Below, piece after piece: positions 1-5,704 of a stretch of DNA of 13,385 nucleotides. How positions within the stretch are numbered: position 1 is the stretch's first letter; every line of letters begins with the position of its first letter. The DNA is from Chloroflexota bacterium (GTDB lineage: Bacteria > Chloroflexota > Dormibacteria > Dormibacterales > Dormibacteraceae), in NCBI GenBank assembly GCA_005880175.1, contig VBJR01000188.1, forward strand, positions 1 to 13,385. Reading direction: 5' to 3'. The notes under the pieces are model-generated. The model was not told the origin of the DNA, searched no databases, and was given only the letters and a program-made list of their open reading frames with translations. The position numbers and the translations under genes are program-made.

Positions 1-14
1 GAGGCAGGAGCAAC

Positions 15-620
15 GTGTCGAATTTCCGACGGGTGACGATCCGGGGTCGCTGGGCGACGGGCGGCCGGGCGGTCATCGTCCTGGTGGCGGCAGGCGTCGT
101 GGCGGCGGGCCTCGCCATGGTGCTGGGGGCGACCTCCGCTCCGTCACCGGACGAGCTCGCGATCCAGAGCACGATCCAGGGGGCGCTGCAGGCCCGGATG
201 ACGCTGGAGGTGCCGCCGGCGCGGCCCGCGAGCGGCGCCGCCGCCGCGGCCATGGCCAGCCAGATGCACGCGCGCGTGGACGCGCAGATCGGCCAGTACT
301 ACGCGGCGGGACCGACGCACGACCGGATGGCGAGCGCGCTGCACCAGAGCATCGCCGGTGACAATGCCGGCCAGAGCCGCTACGTAGCCGGCGGTGTGGA
401 CTGGGTCCACTTCGACTCGATCACGATCAACTCGGCCGACGCCCAGGTCAACGTCCACGCCCAGCTGTGGAACCGGCAGTCGTTCACGTCGTCCACCGGG
501 ACGACCACCGAGACGAACCCGCGGTCCGTCGTAGTCGGCCGGTACGCCCTGCACCGGGACGCGAGCGGCTGGCGGATCACGAACGAGCTGCTGTCGATCG
601 AGAGCGGAGACCGGCCCTGA
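15..620 (+). CDS. Membrane-anchored extracytoplasmic protein, unknown function
   Basis: This 201-residue protein begins at a GTG that has AGGAG four bases upstream. A basic N-terminus (FRRVTIRGRW) is followed by one hydrophobic segment at about residues 19-42, which reads as a signal anchor or uncleaved signal peptide, so the remaining ~155 residues should lie outside the membrane. The exported part starts with an Ala-rich helical stretch and ends in alternating strand-like segments (VDWVHFDSITINSADAQVNV, then a tract ending in GWRITNELLSIE). That layout resembles small cone-shaped NTF2-like domains, but this is an impression of pattern and not an identified family. The next gene lies 81 bp downstream on the same strand, after a GC-rich hairpin. 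No function can be assigned. Confidence 0.8.
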   Translation: MSNFRRVTIRGRWATGGRAVIVLVAAGVVAAGLAMVLGATSAPSPDELAIQSTIQGALQARMTLEVPPARPASGAAAAAMASQMHARVDAQIGQYYAAGPTHDRMASALHQSIAGDNAGQSRYVAGGVDWVHFDSITINSADAQVNVHAQLWNRQSFTSSTGTTTETNPRSVVVGRYALHRDASGWRITNELLSIESGDRP

Positions 621-641
621 TCGTCAGACCGGCCCAGGGGG

Positions 642-670
642 GAGGGGCCCAGACGCGCTCCGGGCCCCTC
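642..670 (+). terminator. GC-rich hairpin between two membrane-protein genes
   Basis: GAGGGGCCC (642-650) and GGGCCCCTC (662-670) form a perfect 9-bp inverted repeat around an 11-base loop. It starts 21 bp after the stop of the upstream gene and ends 31 bp before the next start. There is no T-run after it, so it would be a non-canonical terminator or an RNA-stabilising structure. Confidence 0.4.
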
Positions 671-701
671 TGCCCACGGCCTGTTCCCCAGAGGTAGCAC
701 G

Positions 702-1067
702 ATGACGCTGACAGTTCCTGTTCCCACGCGAGCGCTGCTGCTGTCGGTCCTGTGGGCCGTCGCCTCGGGCGCGGCTGGAGGGGTGGCCAGCTGGGCGGTC
801 ACCGGGGCGCTCGGCTACCGGGTCTACGGCGCCGTCGCGCCCCGGGCGCTCGCCGCCGCGGGCCAGCAGGAGCCGGCCGCGCTGGCGCTGTTCGGCGTCG
901 TGGCCCTGCCCGCGCTCGTGCTCACGATGGCCGCCCTGGTGGTCTCCAGGTTCTGGATGCGTGGGCTCTTCGGGCGAGCGGCCATCCCGTTCGCGATCTG
1001 CGCGCTGGTCGTCGCCCTGTGGCAGGTGCTCGCGCTCGTCGAGTCGGCGATCGGAGGCGGCGGCTGA
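702..1067 (+). CDS. Small three-helix integral membrane protein, unknown function
   Basis: A 121-residue protein with an ATG start and GAGG (691-694) seven bases upstream. Three hydrophobic segments are visible at about residues 8-35, 58-82 and 91-114. The first loop carries GYRVYGAVAPRAL and the second a short basic stretch (SRFWMRGLFGR), which would be cytoplasmic by the positive-inside rule if the N-terminus is outside. Polar catalytic-looking residues are scarce, so a structural, partner or small-transport role is more likely than an enzyme. It follows the anchored protein at 15-620 on the same strand, with a hairpin between them. I do not recognise the family. Confidence 0.75.
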   Translation: MTLTVPVPTRALLLSVLWAVASGAAGGVASWAVTGALGYRVYGAVAPRALAAAGQQEPAALALFGVVALPALVLTMAALVVSRFWMRGLFGRAAIPFAICALVVALWQVLALVESAIGGGG

Positions 1068-1160
1068 CCGCCCGAGCCCACCACCAGGTCGTACCTGTCG
1101 GGCGCCCCGTAGTCGAGCTGGACACGGTCGGCGCGGGCGGCCAGGTCCCGGCTCCCGTTC

Positions 1161-1184
1161 GCCTCGGCCACCTCGTGGCCAGGC
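1161..1184 (+). terminator. Bulged hairpin upstream of the molybdoenzyme gene
   Basis: GGCCAC (1166-1171), loop CTC, GTGGCC (1175-1180) is a perfect 6-bp stem. It extends by four more pairs (GCCT 1161-1164 with AGGC 1181-1184) across a single bulged C at 1165. It lies about 95 bp after the stop at 1067 and 30 bp before the next ATG. It has no T-tract, so termination is only a guess. Confidence 0.3.
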
Positions 1185-1192
1185 GAGCCGCC

Positions 1193-1214
1193 CATCATTC
1201 ATATGATGCTGCCT
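1193..1214 (+). promoter_or_regulatory. TATGAT -10-like box and inverted repeat at the molybdoenzyme start
   Basis: CATCAT (1193-1198), TCAT, ATGATG (1203-1208) is a perfect 6-bp inverted repeat. It contains TATGAT (1202-1207), which matches the -10 consensus in 5 of 6 positions and lies seven bases before the ATG at 1215. There is no Shine-Dalgarno sequence and no clear -35 box. A -10 box about seven bases before the start codon is the known layout of leaderless genes in Actinobacteria and Deinococcota. The inverted repeat could also be an operator. Confidence 0.4.
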
Positions 1215-3379
1215 ATGCCCGTGATCGGAGTTGCGCATCGACGACTCGAAGGCGGCGGCAAGGTGACGGGCGCCACCCGGTTCACCGCCGACCTCCGCCT
1301 GCCCGGCCTGGCCCACGCCCGGCTGCTCCTCAGCCCCCACGCCTCCGCACGCATCGCCGGCGTCGACCTGGAGGCCGCCCGCCGGTCCCCCGGGGTCCTC
1401 GCCGCCCTCGCGGGGGCGGACCTGCCGGACCTCGGCCTGGCTGGACCCGACCGACCCCTCGCCACCGACCACGTCTCGTTCGCCGGCCAGCCCGTCGCGG
1501 CGGTGGTGGCCGAGACGGAGGCCCAGGCCGCCGACGCGATCGAGCTGATCGAGGTCGAGTACGAGCCGCTGCCGGCCGCGCTGGACCCGACGGCGCCCAC
1601 GGCGCGACCGGCGGTGGCCAGCAGGTCCGCAACCTGCCCCCCAACGTCACGGCCGAGGTGCGGTTCGCCGAGGGCGACGTGGACGCCGCGCTGGCCGCCA
1701 GCCACGCCGTGGCCCGGGGTCGCTACCGCGTGCCCGCGGTGCATCAGGGCTTCATCGAGACCCACCTCGCCATCGCCCGGCCCGAGCCCGACGGCGAGCT
1801 GACGATCTGGACGCCCACCCAGGGCACGTTCCTCACCCGCAAGACGGTGGCCAGCCAGCTCGGGATGCCGGTCAACCAGGTCCGCGTCGTGCCGATGGCC
1901 GTCGGCGGCGGGTTCGGCGGCAAGGTCTGCCTGATCGAGCCGCTGGTCGCGCTGCTCGCCCGGCACGTGGACCGCCCGGTGCAGCTCGTCCTGACGCGGG
2001 GCGAGGAGTTCGCGATGGGCCGCGGCGCGCCCGGCGCGATCGTGGACATCGAGCTCGGCGCCAGCGCCGACGGCATGCTGACTGCGCTCAAGGCCCGCGC
2101 CCTCTTCGACAACGGCGCCGGCCACGGCGGCCTGGGCGGGCTGGCCGGCCTGTTCCTGGGCGCCACGTACCGGGTGCCCGCGTACGAGATCATGGCCATG
2201 GACGTGGCGACCAACAAGACCCCGGTCGCGGCGTACCGGGCCCCCGGCGCGCCCCACTGCTACTTCGCGCTGGAGTCCGCGGTGGACGACCTCGCCGGCC
2301 AGCTGGGCGCCGACCGCATCGAGCTCCGCCTGCGCAACGCCAGCCGCGAGGGCGATCGCCGGCCCGACGGCCAGGTCTTCCCGGCGATCGGGCTGGTCGA
2401 GTGCCTGGAGGCGGCCCGCCGGCACCCCATCTACACGGAGCCGGCCGGCCCGGGCGAGGGCGTCGGGATCGCCGTCGGCGGTTGGGGCGGCGGGCGCGAG
2501 CCGGCGGCGGCCGGCTGCCGGGTCGAGCCCGACGGCAGCCTGCTGGTCCACCTCGGCTCCAACGACATCAGCGGCACGGACACGTCGCTGGCGATGATCG
2601 CGGCCGAGACGTTCGGCGTCTCCCTGGACCGCGTCCGCGTGGACCACGCCGACAGCGGGTCCGCGCCGTACGCGGGGATGGCCGGCGGCAGCAAGATCAT
2701 CTATACCGTGGGCCCGGCCGTCCAGCAGGCGGCCGCGGAGGCCCGGCGGCAGCTGCTGGACATCGCGGCGGAGGAGCTGGAGGTGGCGGTGGAGGACCTG
2801 GAGATCGCGGACGGCGAGGTGCGCGTCAGAGGCGTGCCGGGCCGCTCGCGCGGCATCGGCCAGCTCGCCGACCTGGGGGCCCAGTTCGGCGGCCGCTACA
2901 TGCCCGTGCTGGGCCAGGGCCGCCACGTCGTGACGAAGCAGTCGCCCATGTTCACGGTCCACCTGGCCCGGGTCCACGTGGATCCCGAGACGGGCGAGTG
3001 GCGGCTGCTGGCGTACGCGGCGATCCAGGACGTGGGCAAGGCGCTGAACCCGCCGGAGGTCCAGGGCCAGATCCACGGCGGCAGCGTGCAGAGCCTCGGC
3101 CGGGCGTTCGGCGAGGAGCTGGCGTGGGACGGCGACGGCCAGCTCCGCACGGGCAGCTTCGTGGACTACGGCCTGCCCACCGCCGACCAGATCCCGGACA
3201 TCGGCGTGGAGCTGGTCGAGGTGCCGTCCGCGTACGGGCCGTTCGGGGCCAAGGGCGTGGGCGAGCCGCCGGCCGTGCCGGGGCCGGCCGCCATCGCGAA
3301 CGCGATCTGCGCGGCCTGCGGGCTGCGCCTGACGGACATGCCGGCGGACTTCGCCCGTGTGGTGCGGTCGATGCGTTGA
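1215..3379 (+). pseudogene. Xanthine dehydrogenase-family molybdopterin-binding subunit, frameshifted
   Basis: This is the large Mo-cofactor subunit of a molybdenum hydroxylase (xanthine dehydrogenase/CO dehydrogenase superfamily). The N-terminal a/b-hammerhead domain (GKVTGATRFTADL, VSFAGQPVAAVVAETEAQA) is read from 1215 to about 1600. The Mo-binding domain is read in a frame shifted by -1 from about 1630 to the stop at 3377-3379, so no single frame gives the whole protein. Motifs in the second part are GGGFGGK (1904-1924), the cofactor loop AAYRAPGAP (2228-2254), and GAKGVGEPPAVPG near the C-terminus with the family's catalytic Glu at 3263-3265. The loop is not the AYxCSFR of form I CO dehydrogenase, so the substrate is unknown. 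Rejoined, it has about 720 residues, near the family norm. No FeS or FAD subunit gene lies nearby. ATG codons at 1203 and 1206 are alternative starts. The kinase gene overlaps its stop. Confidence 0.85.
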
Positions 3380-5535
3380 CACGCTCGCCCGACGCCATCC
3401 CGCCCGACCTCGCGGACCGCGTCCTGGACGCGCTCGCCGACCCGGTGGTCGCCATCGACCGCACCGGCACGATCGTCCGCTGGACGCCCGCGGCCGAGAA
3501 GCTCCTCGGCGTGCCCAACGGCAAGGCGGTCGGCCAGCGGCTGACGACCATCTTCCAGGGCCTGATCCGCAACGACCCGATCGAGGTGTCCACGCTGGGC
3601 GGGGCGGAGAAGCTCGACTCCGTCCACCGGCTGGGAGAGAGCGGCCCGCTGATCGCGGTCAGCGCGACCCCGCTCCGCGACGCGCAGGGCGAGGTGGCCG
3701 GCACGGTCGCGATGATCCGCGCGATGGGCGGCTGGCTGGACCCGGTGGAGCGGGCCGGCCGGCCGCGCCGCCAGTGGCACCGGACGCTGGGCGCGATCGT
3801 GCAGGACCTGGTCGAGGGCGCGGCCGAGGACCCCAGCGCGATGGACGCCTCGGAGGCGCTGGCCCGGGTGCTGGTCGGCCAGGCGCGGGCGCTGCTGCCC
3901 GGCGCGGAGTGCCTGCTGGCCGTCGTGCCCCGGGAGCGGCAGGAGCGCTTCCAGGTGGTCGCGGGGGCGGGGCCGTGGGCCGAGGCCCAGGTCGGCACCG
4001 ACTGGCCGCGCACCGGCACGCTGGCCGGCCGCACACTGCAGGACGGCCGAGCGCTGGAGAGCACGCGGCTGCGCGAGCTCGGCGAGCCGATCGAGGCGCT
4101 GGCGAAGAGCGGCATGCAGACCGGCCGCCTGGTGCCGCTGTGGAGCGCCCGGCCGCTGCCGGACGGCCGCCAGGCGCTGGGCGTGCTCGCGTTCTACCGG
4201 CGGGCGCGCGCCTACTTCACCCCGTACGAGCGCCGGCTGATCGCCGAGTTCGCGCGCCTGGTCACGCTCTCGCTTCAGCGCGCCGAGCTGCTCCGCAGCG
4301 CCGGCGAGGCGGCGTCGCGGCTGGAGACGGGCGTCGACGTGGCCGTCGAGCTGGCCGTCACGCTCGAGCCGGAGGAGGTGATCGCCAAGCTGGTCCGCCG
4401 GGCCGCCGCCTCGGTCGAGGCCGACCGGGCCATGCTGCTCGAGATCGAGGGCACCGAGGCGATCGTGATGGAGGCGTTCGACCAGGTCAGCGGCCAGCGG
4501 GCGCCGGCCGGCGACCGGTTCCCGATCTCCGACCTGCTGTCCGGCGGCAAGGCGGTCGTGCAGCAGGCCGTGGACGAGCGCCAGCCGGGCATGAGCGGCT
4601 CCTACCGGGTGGTGGGCCGGCCGGCGGTGTCCGAGTGGGGCCAGGCGGGCCTGCGCCACACGCTCACGCTGCCGCTGGTGCTCGGCGGGTCGGTCACCGC
4701 CGTGCTGCTGGTGAGCCGGCGCCACGACCAGCCGTTCCGGCGCGAGGACGCGCTCACGCTCCAGCTCGTCGGCAACGTGGCCGCGCTGGCGCTGCGCAAC
4801 GCCCGGCTCTTCGTCGAGGCGCAGGAGGCCCACAAGGCGCGCAGCGACTTCCTGAACATGGCCGGCCACGAGCTGCGGACGCCGCTGACCGTGATCAAGG
4901 GCTACCTCTCGATGCTCAGCGACGGCAGCCTGGGCCAGCCCCCGGCCGGCCTCCGGCAGCCGATCGAGCTCCTGGCCGGCAAGGCCGACGAGCTGGGCAC
5001 GCTGGTGGACGACCTGCTGTTCACCTCCCGGCTCGACTCGGGCCGGCTGCCGGCGCACCCGATGCGGCTCGACCTCCGGATCGCGGTCCAGGACGCCGCC
5101 CGCCGCGCCGACCCCCGGGTGCATTTACTCGGGGGCGAGCTGGAGATCGAGGCCGGCGGCGAGGAGGCGCTGGTCGTCAGCGCCGACCCCGAGCACGTGG
5201 CCCGGGTGCTGGACAACCTGGTCAACAACGCGCTCACGTACCGGCGGCCGGGGCAGCCGGCGTGGGTGCGCCTCACCGCCGGCATCGAGGACGGCATGGC
5301 CGTCGTGGCGGTCGAGGACCGCGGCCGGGGCGTGCCGCCGGACCTGCGCGACCGCATCTTCGAGCGCTTCGTGCGCGGCGAGCAGGGGTCGTCCGGCGCG
5401 CCGGGCACCGGCCTCGGCCTCTACATCAGCCGGCAGCTGGCGACGCGGCACGGCGGCAAGCTGGAGCTCGACCGCAGCACGCCGGGGCAGGGCAGCCGCT
5501 TCTCGCTGCGGCTGCCCAGGGCGGCGGTCACGTGA
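3376..5535 (+). CDS. Cytosolic PAS-GAF-GAF sensor histidine kinase (first of two)
   Basis: This 719-residue kinase starts at TTG 3376, which overlaps the molybdoenzyme stop as TTGA. No closer ATG or GTG is in frame, and the PAS domain begins within ten residues. Order of domains: PAS (about 9-118, DPVVAIDRTGTIVRWTPAAE), GAF (about 150-300), GAF (about 310-480), HisKA with H-box HELRTPL (His498), then HATPase with N-box (LDNLVNNAL, about 613-621), G1 (DRGRG from Asp648), F-box (RIFERF) and G2 (GTGLGLYI, 677-684). It ends with the usual final strand GSRFSLRLP. There is no membrane segment, so it should sense a cytosolic signal or ligand. No receiver domain and no response regulator are visible. 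The overlap predicts coupled translation with the molybdoenzyme. A TTA codon at 5125-5127 stands out in such GC-rich DNA. Confidence 0.93.
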   Translation: MTRSPDAIPPDLADRVLDALADPVVAIDRTGTIVRWTPAAEKLLGVPNGKAVGQRLTTIFQGLIRNDPIEVSTLGGAEKLDSVHRLGESGPLIAVSATPLRDAQGEVAGTVAMIRAMGGWLDPVERAGRPRRQWHRTLGAIVQDLVEGAAEDPSAMDASEALARVLVGQARALLPGAECLLAVVPRERQERFQVVAGAGPWAEAQVGTDWPRTGTLAGRTLQDGRALESTRLRELGEPIEALAKSGMQTGRLVPLWSARPLPDGRQALGVLAFYRRARAYFTPYERRLIAEFARLVTLSLQRAELLRSAGEAASRLETGVDVAVELAVTLEPEEVIAKLVRRAAASVEADRAMLLEIEGTEAIVMEAFDQVSGQRAPAGDRFPISDLLSGGKAVVQQAVDERQPGMSGSYRVVGRPAVSEWGQAGLRHTLTLPLVLGGSVTAVLLVSRRHDQPFRREDALTLQLVGNVAALALRNARLFVEAQEAHKARSDFLNMAGHELRTPLTVIKGYLSMLSDGSLGQPPAGLRQPIELLAGKADELGTLVDDLLFTSRLDSGRLPAHPMRLDLRIAVQDAARRADPRVHLLGGELEIEAGGEEALVVSADPEHVARVLDNLVNNALTYRRPGQPAWVRLTAGIEDGMAVVAVEDRGRGVPPDLRDRIFERFVRGEQGSSGAPGTGLGLYISRQLATRHGGKLELDRSTPGQGSRFSLRLPRAAVT

Positions 5536-5536
5536 G
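5526..5536 (+). repeat. GGTCACGTGAG at the end of kinase 1, inverted at the end of kinase 2
   Basis: The 11-mer here recurs exactly in inverted orientation at 7731-7741; both contain the palindrome TCACGTGA. In each case ACG TGA encodes a terminal Thr and stop, so this probably reflects the shared ancestry of the two kinase tails and not a mobile-element boundary. Confidence 0.5.
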
Positions 5537-5563
5537 GAGAATCCGTGACGTGGCGGCGAGCGA

Positions 5564-5644
5564 GGGCTTCGCCCGAGCGTGTGAGTCGATCCTCCCGAGT
5601 TCACCGAGGTGGCACGCAGGCCCGAAGGGATGGACCGAAGGTCC
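5564..5644 (+). repeat. Intergenic stretch with two triloop hairpins
   Basis: The 169-bp gap between the kinases holds GGGC-TTC-GCCC (5564-5574) and GGACC-GAA-GGTCC (5632-5644), then repeat copy A. All frames are open across much of it because of base composition, but none gives a convincing protein. No promoter was recognised. The short GAA/TTC triloop stems suggest structured interspersed repeat DNA. Confidence 0.4.
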
Positions 5645-5700
5645 CCCCAACGTCCCGGAACGGCGGGGGGGTTCTGGAACGGGGGGCCTGCCCCCCCGGG
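5644..5700 (+). repeat. GC-rich structured repeat, copy A
   Basis: The 53-base block 5644-5696 aligns without gaps to the reverse complement of 13331-13383 (copy B), with 42 identical bases. Shared cores are CCCCCAACGTC, GCGGGGG and TTCTGGAA. The inner hairpin is GGGGGG (5681-5686), loop CCTG, CCCCCC (5691-5696). An outer arm pairs CCCGG (5654-5658) with CCGGG (5696-5700). Copy A sits between the two kinase genes and ends four bases before the likely ATG of the second. Confidence 0.7.
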
Positions 5701-5704
5701 CCTC

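Noticed and set aside
752..1640. Upstream part of the open frame that leads into the molybdoenzyme C-terminal half
   Set aside because: It is Arg/Gly-rich and out of frame with the real N-terminal domain, which is read from 1215. Only the portion after about 1630 is genuine.
1199..3382. Long open frame on the minus strand opposite the molybdoenzyme gene
   Set aside because: Its translation is rich in Arg, Gly, Ala, His and Pro with no motifs. It arises because GC-rich codons of the real gene have few stops on the reverse strand.
3166..5124. Long minus-strand open frame opposite kinase 1
   Set aside because: Same compositional artefact; the sense frame carries a complete set of kinase motifs.
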